Positions 1-9,323 of a stretch of 64,000 bases of DNA are shown here, in pieces (position 1 is the first letter of the stretch; every line of letters starts with the position of its first letter). A program made the translations under genes and the position numbers. Source of the stretch: Burkholderia sp. USMB20 (GTDB lineage: Bacteria; Pseudomonadota; Gammaproteobacteria; Burkholderiales; Burkholderiaceae); the NCBI RefSeq assembly GCF_000949135.2, contig NZ_JTAN02000020.1, forward strand, positions 22,973 to 86,972, read 5' to 3'. The notes below the pieces were generated by a model. The model worked only from the letters and a program-made list of their open reading frames with translations. It did no database searches and had not been told where the DNA came from.

Positions 1-604
1 ATCCGGGGCGGCGACACCATCGCGCCCATTGCAGCCCGACCTGCGCCGGCAGATCGTCGCCCCAACCGAGTGCTCTGGCTGGCACATAGCCGAACAGGCG
101 TGCAAAAACCGGTACATAAAGATGCACCAACCATGACGCGGCGATTCGCGTCGGCCACCCGATGTTGCCGACGTAACCGGAGGAGGCGGATATCGCACAC
201 AGCGAGCGAACCGATGCGTGGTTCGGCATCAGGCCGACCAGTTGCGCACCCGCGCTATGTCCGATCAGGTGCGCATCGCTTGCTCGGGTTTCGTCGAGGA
301 GCCAATCGAGCGCAGCGGGCATGTCCAGTTGCCCCCAATCCTGTTTGCGGGCGCGCGAATGGCGGACGTGCCTCTCGTCGAGCGATGCGCCGATCCCCCG
401 GTAATCGAATACGAACGTCGGATGGCCGCTATCGCGCAGCCACTCCGCGAACGCAAAATAGAAAGACTGACGCAACCCGGTTGCAGGACAGACGAGCACG
501 GGTGAACGGCTATCGGCCGCTGCCGGGAAATAGGTGCCCTGCAGCGCATACCCGTCGACGGCGCGAAACGCAACGCGCACTCGGGGAAGTGATGGCTCAG
601 TCAT
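1..604 (-). CDS. Alpha/beta hydrolase, 3' end outside window
   Basis: The frame opens at ATG 604 and stays open for 201 codons to the window edge, so the C-terminus is missing. The visible part has an alpha/beta-hydrolase layout: a beta strand ending in VCPATG (about residue 40), the DYRG turn (67-70) usual before the first helix, and a nucleophile elbow GHSAG (115-119) with Ser117 as likely catalytic serine. Only the serine of the triad can be seen; Asp and His would lie beyond the edge. It resembles the small predicted hydrolases of the COG4757/serine-aminopeptidase type, about 280-300 residues long. The substrate is unknown. No signal peptide is evident, so a cytoplasmic enzyme is likely. 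It is transcribed away from the permease at 938-2329. Confidence 0.8.
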   Translation of the reverse strand, partial: MTEPSLPRVRVAFRAVDGYALQGTYFPAAADSRSPVLVCPATGLRQSFYFAFAEWLRDSGHPTFVFDYRGIGASLDERHVRHSRARKQDWGQLDMPAALDWLLDETRASDAHLIGHSAGAQLVGLMPNHASVRSLCAISASSGYVGNIGWPTRIAASWLVHLYVPVFARLFGYVPARALGWGDDLPAQVGLQWARWCRRPG

Positions 605-937
605 TGCGTTCGATAACGAACGAGCGATCTCGTTTCGAGACGCAATGACCAATCAACGCTCGCCAAATCGATCCTTCCATCGATTCACTCCAGTTCTCGA
701 AGTGACCAATGTATGGAGAGGGCGTCGGCGATGAAATCAGACGAGTTCGATTTTGCGAGTCCTTATGTCAATGATTCGCTGCGGTGATGAACGCTCCAGG
801 TTCCGCGACAAGTGCCTCCGTTTGCTGGTGCAAAACAAATGGCCCGATCGCCAATGCCGATCGGGCCACTTTCACGACGGGAATCCCCGTGTCTACCGAC
901 AGCGAACGCTCAGGCCCGCTGCCGCATCGTCACTTCA
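605..937. other. Intergenic region, no gene seen
   Basis: This 333-bp stretch lies upstream of the hydrolase and downstream of the permease, both on the minus strand. The only clear element is the hairpin at 841-867, described separately. Open frames through it have no recognisable product. The part next to 604 should hold the hydrolase promoter, but no convincing -35/-10 pair was found. Confidence 0.6.
831..867 (-). terminator. Rho-independent terminator of the permease gene
   Basis: Perfect 10-bp arms (841-850 and 858-867) enclose a 7-nt loop. Read on the minus strand the stem is followed by ATTTGTTTTG, a T-rich tail. It lies about 70 nt past the stop codon of the permease. Confidence 0.75.
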
Positions 938-2329
938 TCACATCGCCGACACCCGCCGCCCCGCCCCCGCTCGCGCATCGCGACCGCGCTTGTTCAGCCA
1001 AGACGCAAACAGCACGAGCAGCGCGAGCACGGCCGTCGCACCGACTTCCATCCGGTGTTCCTCGCTGACGAACATCACGGTCAGCGTGCCGCAGATGAAC
1101 AGGATCACCGCCCACGTGAGCCACGGGAACAGCCACATCCGCAGCGTCAGGTCGGCGCCGCCCGATTCGAGCGTCCTGCGCATCCGCAGCTGCGAGATCG
1201 CGATCACGAGATACACGAGCAGCGCGATCGCACCCGACGTCGCCAGCAGGAAGCCGAACACCTGCTCCGGCATCAGGTAGTTCGCGATCACGGTCAGGAA
1301 ACCGAATGCGGTCGATGCCAGCACGGCCGCACGCGGCGTACCGGTCGAATCGGTGCTGTGCAGGAACGCAGGTGCGTCCTTGCGCTTGGACAGCGAGAAC
1401 AGCATCCGTGATGCGGTGTACAGCGCGGAATTCAGGCAGCTCGCGACCGACACGAGCACGATCACGTCGATGATCGCCTTCGCGTTCGGAATGCCGATCA
1501 GCTCCATCGCACGCTGATACGAGCCGTGCTTCGGCAGCAGCGGATCGTTCCACGGCACGATCGCCGCGACGACGAGGATCGAGCCGAGATAGAACAGCGT
1601 GATACGCCAGATGACGGAATTGGTCGCACGCACGATCTGGCGTTGCGGGTTGTCCGACTCGGCGGCCGCGATCGTCACGATCTCGGTACCGAGGAACGAG
1701 AACATCGTCGTCAGCATCGCCGCGAGCACCGCGCCGGCGCCGTTCGGCATGAAGCCCTGGTGCGCGAAGAGGTTCGACACGCCCGATACGGCCGGCGCGG
1801 GCACGATGCCGACGATCGCCGCACCGCCGATGCACAGGAACACGACGATCGCGACAACCTTGATCAGCGCGAACCAGAATTCGAATTCGCCGTAGTTCTT
1901 GACCGAGAAGAGGTTGGTGATCGTCAGCAGCAGCGTGATGCCGAGCGCGAAGATCCAGGTCGCGACGCCGGGGAACCACGCATTGAGGATGGTAGCCGCA
2001 GCGGTTGCCTCGATCGGGATCACGAGCACCCAGAACCACCAGTACAGCCAGCCGATGGAGAAGCCCGCCCAGTGACCGATCGCGCGATCGGCATAGGTCG
2101 AGAACGAACCGCTGTCCGGATGCGCGACGGCCATCTCGCCGAGCATGCGCATCACCAGCACGACCAGGACGCCCGCGATCGCATACGCGAGGATCGAAGC
2201 CGGGCCGGCTTCCGCGATTGCGTGGCCGGAGCCGACGAACAAGCCCGCGCCGATGACGCCGGCAATCGACATCATCGTCACGTGCCGCTGCTTCAGACCC
2301 GTGCCGAGGCCTGTCTTGCTTCCACTCAT
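938..2329 (-). CDS. gabP: GABA permease (amino acid permease, APC superfamily)
   Basis: This 463-residue inner-membrane protein is nearly the length of E. coli GabP (466). It shares long stretches with that protein: the N-terminal GLKQRHVTMMSIAGVIGAGL segment, GSFSTYADRAIG, the NYGEFEFW motif, the AAAESDNP loop and SCLNSALYTASRM. These place it in the amino-acid/proton symport family that imports gamma-aminobutyrate. Twelve hydrophobic segments can be followed. The start at 2329 is preceded by GGAGAGAGA at ribosome-binding distance; an upstream in-frame start at 2422 would add about 31 residues unlike the family and is rejected. A terminator follows at 831-867. It is not beside GABA catabolic genes here, so another small amino acid as substrate remains possible. 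Confidence 0.88.
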   Translation of the reverse strand: MSGSKTGLGTGLKQRHVTMMSIAGVIGAGLFVGSGHAIAEAGPASILAYAIAGVLVVLVMRMLGEMAVAHPDSGSFSTYADRAIGHWAGFSIGWLYWWFWVLVIPIEATAAATILNAWFPGVATWIFALGITLLLTITNLFSVKNYGEFEFWFALIKVVAIVVFLCIGGAAIVGIVPAPAVSGVSNLFAHQGFMPNGAGAVLAAMLTTMFSFLGTEIVTIAAAESDNPQRQIVRATNSVIWRITLFYLGSILVVAAIVPWNDPLLPKHGSYQRAMELIGIPNAKAIIDVIVLVSVASCLNSALYTASRMLFSLSKRKDAPAFLHSTDSTGTPRAAVLASTAFGFLTVIANYLMPEQVFGFLLATSGAIALLVYLVIAISQLRMRRTLESGGADLTLRMWLFPWLTWAVILFICGTLTVMFVSEEHRMEVGATAVLALLVLFASWLNKRGRDARAGAGRRVSAM

Positions 2330-2589
2330 GTGTCTCTCTCCAAAAAACGGTTCCGGTATGACCGGTGTCGCGTGAAGGCGGCAGGGAGTTGTCGTTGTTG
2401 AACCCGGCAGCCCGCCGCGCATGCGCGCATACGGGCAGGAAGCCGGGTCGAGCTGTTCCGGTCGGTGCGCGACGCAGTCTGCGAAGCCGCGGGTGCGATG
2501 CGGCGCACGAGGTGCCGGCGCATCGCGTGCGCCCCTTCCGTCGGCTGTCGGTCAGCCGCCTTCGAAGCGAAGGAGTGTAAGCATCAAAC

Positions 2590-2660
2590 GGTTCTTCACT
2601 AAGAACCAATTGAAGAATTTCGATGGATCCACTTGTTGCATCGATGCGAACCGATGCAAC
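2590..2660. promoter_or_regulatory. Two inverted repeats, candidate operators of gabP
   Basis: The first repeat is GGTTCTT (2590-2596), 4 nt, AAGAACC (2601-2607), perfect. The second is GTTGCATCG (2635-2643), 8 nt, CGATGCAAC (2652-2660), also perfect over 9 bp. Both sit in an AT-richer stretch 260-330 nt upstream of gabP. No bound regulator can be named from sequence. Confidence 0.4.
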
Positions 2661-2768
2661 GCATGATCCGGTTCGGCGTCCGCCTGCGGGCAGCCGGATC
2701 GGGCAAGTGATGACGGCGCGTGCCCGCTCGGCATCATGGTGAACACGTTCCGTCGAAGCGGATCGCGT

Positions 2769-2784
2769 GCCGCGCCGGCGCGGC
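2769..2784. repeat. 16-bp perfect GC palindrome after a stop codon
   Basis: A self-complementary GC-only sequence (eight-base half-site GCCGCGCC) directly abuts the stop codon of the YjbR-family gene. It could stall transcription or protect the 3' end, but it has no T-tract, so it is not called as a terminator. Confidence 0.4.
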
Positions 2785-3129
2785 TCAGTTGGCGTCGTCC
2801 GGCCCTGCGTCGCGCCATTTGGCCGGCACGATTGCGCGCCATTCGCGCAGAAGCAGGTTTTTCACGGCGTCGGGATGCGCGGCCGACAGGCGCACCAGCA
2901 CGATCGGCCAGCCCGCATAGTGGTCGGTCACGTAATACACGTCGGGTTCCGCTTCGATCAGCCACGCGCGCTCGTCGGGGCCGACGCCCTTCACGACGAG
3001 CGTATCGCCGTCCTCGCGCAGGCGCGCGAGCATCTTGCCCTTCACCTTGAGTGCGGGCGTGCCGTACGACGTCCCCTCCTCGACGCCGCGCCATGCGAGC
3101 GCGATCTGCCGCACTTCGTCGAATGTCAC
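2785..3129 (-). CDS. MmcQ/YjbR family protein
   Basis: The 114-residue protein matches the MmcQ/YjbR fold family, often annotated as DNA-binding although the function is not settled. Family signs are the N-terminal VTFDEVRQIAL helix, the EEGTSYGTPALKVKGK segment, the DERAWLIEAEPDVYYVTDHY region and the C-terminal LLREWRAIVPAKW helix. The start is GTG at 3129 with GGAGGC six bases upstream. A longer frame to 3345 would add a low-complexity Arg/Ala stretch and is rejected. It follows the MFS gene on the same strand with about 100 bp between them, so co-transcription is possible but not shown. Confidence 0.85.
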   Translation of the reverse strand: MTFDEVRQIALAWRGVEEGTSYGTPALKVKGKMLARLREDGDTLVVKGVGPDERAWLIEAEPDVYYVTDHYAGWPIVLVRLSAAHPDAVKNLLLREWRAIVPAKWRDAGPDDAN

Positions 3130-3232
3130 GATGCGCCTCCAGCCGTCGATGATCGAGTTCCGGCCACCGTAACGGAAATCGTAGATCGCGCCTAGCTGGA
3201 AGGCGCCGTGCCTTGCAGCGGGCGACGCGCGT

Positions 3233-4552
3233 CTAGCGGCCGGCCGCGCGCACGGCCATCTGCGCGCGGCCGGTGGTGGCGACGATCGCGAACGCGATCG
3301 CATTGGCGGCCGCGCTGGCCAGGATCGGCACGAGATAACCGCCACCCGCGTCGTAGATGAAACCGGCCGCAGCCGGCCCGATCAGCGTGCCGAACGCAAT
3401 GCTCGTGTACAGCACGCCGATGATCGCGCTCACGTTGCGGCCGCCGAAGTAGTCCATCACGACGGCGGGCAGCACGGCGACCCAGCCGCCGTAGAACACG
3501 CCGAACACGAGTGCGAACGCGGCCAGCGTCGCGACGCTGCCGGCGCCGGCCCACGCGACGAGCGCGACGGCCATGCCCGCGAACATCGCGAGCAGCGATG
3601 CGCGGCGGCCGAAGCGGTCGGCGAGGCCGCCGAGAAAGAAGCGCCCAGCCGTGCTGCCGACGCCGATCGCGCCGAGCAGCAGCACGGCCGTCGACGATGC
3701 GACGCCATGATCGAGCGCATACGGCACGAGGTGCACGAACGGCACGAAGACGCCGAACGAGCACACGAGGCACGCCGCGTAGAGGCTCGCGAACGGTCGC
3801 GACGTGACGGCCTCGCGCAGCGTCGCACCGGTGGGCGCCGATGCGGCAGCCCGCGCGCGATCAGCAGCGTTCACGGAGTCCGGGGCCCCTGCCGTGTGCC
3901 CGCCCGCTTCCGGCAAGCCTCCGCCGGCGGCGGGATGCACGGCCTCCCCGTCCGGCAACAGCCCGCGCCCGCGCGGGTCGTTCTCGATCAGCAGCGACAT
4001 CCCGGCGCCGATCGCGACGGCGAGCGCCGCAAGCGTGAAATAGGCGCCGCGCCAGCCGACGTGCGCGATCAGCGCAGAGGCGAGCGGCGGCATCACGAGC
4101 GTGCCGACGCCGATCCCCGCGACCGCGAGCCCCGACGCGAAGCCGCGCCGCCGCACGAACCAGCGCTGCACGGCGCCGACGGCCGGCACATACGCGCAGC
4201 CGACGCCGAGACCGACACCGAGCCCGTACGCGACATAGACCTGCAGCAGCGTATGCGCGGCGCCGGCCGCCGCGAGACCCGCCGCCGTCAGCAACATGCC
4301 GGTGACGGCGAGCCGCCGTGAGCCGAAACGATCGGCAAGCGGGCCGCTGACGATGCCGAAGCCGAAATACAGAAAGCCGGCCAGCGAGAACACGAGCGAG
4401 ATCTGCCCGCGCGATGCGGCGAAATCCCGCTGCAGCGCTTCGACGAACGCGCTGAACGTGTACGCACTGCCGAAGCCGACGAACGTGACGGCGAACGCGG
4501 CCGCCACCACATACCAGCCGTAGAAAACGCGCGACGCGCGCGGGCCGCTCAT
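3233..4552 (-). CDS. MFS transporter (oxalate/formate or monocarboxylate-type)
   Basis: A 439-residue protein with twelve predicted membrane segments. It begins with FYGWYVVAAAF, the opening typical of the OFA/monocarboxylate MFS branch, and carries the loop 2-3 signature GPLADRFGSRR and its second-half repeat GGLADRFGRRASLL. A central hydrophilic loop of about 50 residues rich in Ala, Gly and Pro separates the halves. The probable role is uptake or exchange of a small organic acid across the inner membrane; the substrate cannot be read from sequence. It is divergent from a LysR regulator 193 bp away, the usual layout of a regulator and its target. Its leader contains a 22-bp palindrome. Confidence 0.85.
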   Translation of the reverse strand: MSGPRASRVFYGWYVVAAAFAVTFVGFGSAYTFSAFVEALQRDFAASRGQISLVFSLAGFLYFGFGIVSGPLADRFGSRRLAVTGMLLTAAGLAAAGAAHTLLQVYVAYGLGVGLGVGCAYVPAVGAVQRWFVRRRGFASGLAVAGIGVGTLVMPPLASALIAHVGWRGAYFTLAALAVAIGAGMSLLIENDPRGRGLLPDGEAVHPAAGGGLPEAGGHTAGAPDSVNAADRARAAASAPTGATLREAVTSRPFASLYAACLVCSFGVFVPFVHLVPYALDHGVASSTAVLLLGAIGVGSTAGRFFLGGLADRFGRRASLLAMFAGMAVALVAWAGAGSVATLAAFALVFGVFYGGWVAVLPAVVMDYFGGRNVSAIIGVLYTSIAFGTLIGPAAAGFIYDAGGGYLVPILASAAANAIAFAIVATTGRAQMAVRAAGR

Positions 4553-4575
4553 GACGATGCTCCTCTCAGGTTCCG

Positions 4576-4597
4576 CCGGACGCCGCGCGGCGTCCGG
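4576..4597. repeat. Perfect 22-bp palindrome in the MFS leader
   Basis: The sequence from 4576 to 4597 is exactly self-complementary (half-site CCGGACGCCGC). It lies 24 bp upstream of the MFS start codon, so as RNA it would form a tight hairpin just before the ribosome-binding site. It may be a regulator site, an attenuating structure or a chance GC palindrome. Confidence 0.5.
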
Positions 4598-4611
4598 ATT
4601 GCCTCATGGAT

Positions 4612-4624
4612 ATAGTTGAACTAT
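4612..4624. promoter_or_regulatory. Inverted repeat ATAGTT-N-AACTAT, candidate LysR operator
   Basis: A perfect 6-1-6 inverted repeat sits between the divergent MFS and LysR genes, in the only AT-rich part of the interval. It overlaps a TATAGT hexamer that could act as a -10. LysR-type regulators commonly bind such short dyads (T-N11-A class), so it is a reasonable binding site for the neighbouring regulator. Confidence 0.45.
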
Positions 4625-4745
4625 GTTGGTCGCATCGACCGCCGCAAGTCAGCCGTGACGAATCGGATCCGACGCGACAACGGTACTCGCGCGCATGCCT
4701 TGCCTCAAACGATATTTCGTCGGCCTTTCGCTTTAGAAAAACTCA

Positions 4746-5663
4746 ATGAACCGTTCCCGTCTGCCACCGCTCAACGCGTTGCGCGCGTTCGAGGCGGCGG
4801 CCCGCCACCTGTCGGTGAAATCGGCAGCGCAAGAGCTGTCGGTCACGCCCGGCGCGGTGAGCCAGCTGATCCGCACGCTCGAGACCCATCTCGGCGTGCA
4901 ACTGTTCGAGCGCGTGAACCGCGGCATCCTGCTGACCGCCGCGGGCCGCGACTATCTGCCGCCCGTGCGCAACGCGTTCCGGCAAATCGCCGACGCGTCG
5001 CAGCGCGTGTCGGGCGCCGCCGACAGCGGCGTGCTGACGGTGAGCGTCACGCCGTTTTTCGCATCCGCATGGCTCGTGCCGCGCCTCGCGCAGTTCCGCG
5101 ATGCATGCCCGGACGTCGACCTGCAGATCGTCGCGAGCCATGCGCTCGCCGATTTCTCGCGCGACGGCGTCGACGTCGCGATCCGCCACGGTCTCGGCCG
5201 CTACATCGGGCTGTGCAGCGAACGGCTGCTGACCGTGGAGATCGTCGCGCTTGCGGCGCCGGAACTCGTCGCGCGGCTGGGCATGCCGGCCACGCCCGCC
5301 GACCTGGCCGGATGGCCGCATCTGCACGACGCCGAACGCAAGGGCTGGCACATCTGGTTCGACGCGCAGCGAATCGCCGATTTCGGCCCGCCGCGCGGCC
5401 CCGCGTTCGACGATTCCAGTCTGTTGCTGCAGGCGATCCTCGCCGGCCAGGGCGCCGGCCTGCTGCCGGCGGCGATGGTGCGCGGCGAGCTCGCGAGCGG
5501 CCGGCTCGTGCAGCTTGCCGACGTCGCGTGGCTCGACGACTTCGCGTACTACCTCGTCTATCCGCCGCATCATGCGGAGCGCGCGAAAGTCGCCGCGTTC
5601 CGTCGGTGGATTCTCGAGGCCGCCCAGGCCGACGGCGCGGCATCGATGACGGGCACGGCGTAG
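4746..5663 (+). CDS. LysR-family transcriptional regulator, GcvA-like
   Basis: The 305-residue protein has the LysR architecture. The N-terminal winged helix (about residues 8-65) contains LNALRAFEAAARHLSVKSAA, TPGAVSQLIRTLE and LFERVNRGILLTAAG. The effector-binding domain (about 92-295) carries the DVAIRHG and GLLPA motifs of GcvA-like members. It probably controls the divergent MFS transporter; the dyad at 4612-4624 is a plausible site. The inducer is unknown. ATG 4746 puts the helix-turn-helix at the usual distance from the N-terminus, although the ribosome-binding site is weak. Confidence 0.88.
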   Translation: MNRSRLPPLNALRAFEAAARHLSVKSAAQELSVTPGAVSQLIRTLETHLGVQLFERVNRGILLTAAGRDYLPPVRNAFRQIADASQRVSGAADSGVLTVSVTPFFASAWLVPRLAQFRDACPDVDLQIVASHALADFSRDGVDVAIRHGLGRYIGLCSERLLTVEIVALAAPELVARLGMPATPADLAGWPHLHDAERKGWHIWFDAQRIADFGPPRGPAFDDSSLLLQAILAGQGAGLLPAAMVRGELASGRLVQLADVAWLDDFAYYLVYPPHHAERAKVAAFRRWILEAAQADGAASMTGTA

Positions 5664-5776
5664 CGTCGCTGCAGCGCGGGGCGGCGGCAACGATCTCGAG
5701 CCGATCGGCTAACATGCGGCCCGGGCCGTCGGCCCGCCAGCCACCGGCAACGGACAACGACATCCGCAGAGAGACC

Positions 5777-6085
5777 ATGCCCGCCCTGCTCCGCCGCGCG
5801 ACACGCATCGCAACCCTGTCGGCCGCGCTGTTCGGCGCGTGCGCCGCCCTGCCGCCCGCGGCGCACGCCTATCGCGCGTCGCCCGGCTACGGCAGCGAAG
5901 CCGACCTCGACCGGCACGACACGTACCGCAATCGCGACGGCGACACCGTCCATGCACCGGCACATTCGAAATCGGGCCGCGTGCCCGAGGGCGCGAGCGC
6001 GCGCTGCCGCGACGGCACGTACAGCTTCAGCCGCCATCGGCGCGGCACCTGCTCGGGGCACGGTGGCGTCGCCGGATGGCTGTGA
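5777..6085 (+). CDS. DUF3761 domain secreted small protein
   Basis: A 102-residue protein with a clear Sec signal peptide: basic RRATR start, hydrophobic core, and AHA cleavage site near residue 31. The mature part ends with the DUF3761 signature, GASARCRDGTYSFSRHRRGT followed by CSGHGGVAGWL. Two cysteines flank the motif and could form a disulphide in the periplasm. The family function is unknown. The start at 5777 follows GCAGAGAG at ribosome-binding distance. It lies 113 bp after the LysR gene on the same strand and 189 bp before ettA, probably as its own unit. Confidence 0.8.
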   Translation: MPALLRRATRIATLSAALFGACAALPPAAHAYRASPGYGSEADLDRHDTYRNRDGDTVHAPAHSKSGRVPEGASARCRDGTYSFSRHRRGTCSGHGGVAGWL

Positions 6086-6274
6086 ACGCGGGTCGGCCGA
6101 ATGGCCAGCGCGGTGCCAGCGGCAGCCGGCGCCGAAGTACAATACGCGCTCGCACCGCCAACCCGCGGCGACACCGCTGCGCCCCGCGCGGCACGCTCCG
6201 TACCGAATCACCCGACGCCACGCACGCCGATGCGCTGCGCGGCAGTCTCAACCCTTTCTGAGTTTCACACCCAA

Positions 6275-7942
<1,668 letters not shown>

Positions 7943-8015
7943 ACGATGCGGCCCGTGTATCCGGCGACGCGACGCCGGGTGCCGAACGCGGCCGCCTCCG
8001 GATCGGCAGAACGAC

Positions 8016-8044
8016 AAAGCGGGCTCATGGCCCGCTTTTTTTTC
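8016..8044 (+). terminator. Rho-independent terminator of ettA
   Basis: A stem of AGCGGGC paired with GCCCGCT across a short loop is followed by eight T residues, about 75 nt past the ettA stop. Confidence 0.85.
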
Positions 8045-8085
8045 ATCCGCCTGTCTGCATTCGGCTGCGGCGTCCGGCGCGCCGC

Positions 8086-8709
8086 CTACGCGAGCGCGCC
8101 CAGCTCGCGCAAACGCGCCTCGGTCGCGGCCGCGCTCGTGTGATGAATGCCATGCCAGCCGAGTGCCGTCGCGGCCGCCGCGTTCTTCGCGTTGTCGTCG
8201 ATGAACACGAGCTCATGCGGCGCAATGCCCGGCAGGTGCGGCTCGATCCGCGCGTGCATCTCGCGGTAGATCGCCGGATCGGGTTTCACGAGCTTCACGC
8301 GACCCGACACGACGATGTCCTTGAAGCGCCGCAGCACCGGGAAGTTGTCCCACGCATACGGAAAGGTCTGCGCGGACCAGTTGGTCAGCCCGAAGAGCGG
8401 CATCCCCTGCGCATCGAGCCGGTCGACGAGCGCGGCGCCTTCGTCGAGCACGCCGCCGATCATCTCGTGCCAGCGCGCGTAGAACGCGCGAATCAGCGTC
8501 TCGTGCGCCGGAAACTTCGCGACCAGCTCGCTCGTCCCTTCGTCGATTGTCTGCCCGCCGTCCTGGCGGATCACCCAGTCCATCGCGCACACGTGCGTGA
8601 GGAACCAGCGGCGCTCGGCTTCGTCCGGAATCAGATGCCGGTACAGGTACTCGGGGCTCCAGTCGATCAGCACGCCGCCGAAATCGAACACCACCGCCTT
8701 GATCGTCAT
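8086..8709 (-). CDS. HAD-family hydrolase (2-haloacid dehalogenase-like)
   Basis: The 207-residue protein carries all four HAD motifs: FDFGGVLIDW (nucleophile Asp near residue 9), the GLTNWS threonine/asparagine motif, the conserved Lys in KLVKPDPAIY, and FIDDNAKN (the acidic pair that binds Mg2+). It is similar to HAD-IA phosphatases such as YihX and to haloacid dehalogenases. The substrate cannot be told, but a sugar phosphate or a 2-haloacid is most likely. Its ATG overlaps the TGA of the upstream isochorismatase-like gene (8706-8709), so the two are translationally coupled. Confidence 0.88.
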   Translation of the reverse strand: MTIKAVVFDFGGVLIDWSPEYLYRHLIPDEAERRWFLTHVCAMDWVIRQDGGQTIDEGTSELVAKFPAHETLIRAFYARWHEMIGGVLDEGAALVDRLDAQGMPLFGLTNWSAQTFPYAWDNFPVLRRFKDIVVSGRVKLVKPDPAIYREMHARIEPHLPGIAPHELVFIDDNAKNAAAATALGWHGIHHTSAAATEARLRELGALA

Positions 8710-9257
8710 GCGAACTCCGTGGCGAGCACGTCGGCGAGCGGACGCGGCGTCACCGCATTGCCCGACAGCGTATTGTTTTCCCACACGAAGTGATGATGCG
8801 CGACGATCTGCGCGGCCGACAGGTGCGCGCGCTCGTTCGTCGTGTGCAGGTCGGACACGACGGTCGTCCGGTAGCCGAGCAGTGCCGCGCGGCGCGCGGC
8901 CGAATCGACGCAGAACTCGGTCGCATAACCGCAGATCAGCACCGAACGGATGCCATGGCCGTCGAGCTGCGCGGCGAGCGGCGTGTCGTGGAACGAATCG
9001 CTCACCTGCTTGCGGATGCGCCAGTCGGCGCGACCGACGATCAGTTCCTCATGCAGTTCCCAGCCGGGCGTGCCGGACACGATGTCGTCGTCCGCATCGC
9101 CGTCGTGCTGCACGAAGCACACGGGCGCGTTTGCCGCACGTGCCGCCGCCGTCAGCAGGTTGATGCCCGACACGACGTCGTCGAGCCGGTACGCGGGCCG
9201 CGCCCGCTGCACCAGCCCGCGCTGCATGTCGATCACGATCACTGCGGTGTCTGCCAT
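8706..9257 (-). CDS. Cysteine hydrolase, isochorismatase family
   Basis: This 183-residue protein has the isochorismatase-like hydrolase pattern: catalytic Asp in VIVIDMQRGL (about residue 10), catalytic Lys in WRIRKQVSDSF, and the nucleophilic Cys in LICGYATEFCVDSAAR. It is a stand-alone amidase/hydrolase of the nicotinamidase superfamily, probably acting on a small amide in the cytoplasm. Nothing nearby suggests siderophore synthesis, so true isochorismatase activity is unlikely. It is the first gene of a two-gene unit with the HAD hydrolase, which it overlaps by 4 bp. The aminopeptidase P gene ends upstream of it, with 66 bp between. Confidence 0.87.
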   Translation of the reverse strand: MADTAVIVIDMQRGLVQRARPAYRLDDVVSGINLLTAAARAANAPVCFVQHDGDADDDIVSGTPGWELHEELIVGRADWRIRKQVSDSFHDTPLAAQLDGHGIRSVLICGYATEFCVDSAARRAALLGYRTTVVSDLHTTNERAHLSAAQIVAHHHFVWENNTLSGNAVTPRPLADVLATEFA

Positions 9258-9323
9258 CGATTGCCCTCTCCGTCGTGGTCCGGCCGTCGCGCGGCCGATA
9301 TCTGTCGTGTATGGCGCGTCGCG

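Larger units (their letters stand above)
2330..2784. other. Long leader/intergenic region of gabP with inverted repeats
   Basis: The 455 bp between gabP and the YjbR-family gene hold no supported gene. The part around 2580-2660 is AT-richer than its surroundings and contains the two inverted repeats listed separately. This is the likely promoter/operator zone of gabP, which would give a leader of about 250 nt. Confidence 0.5.
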
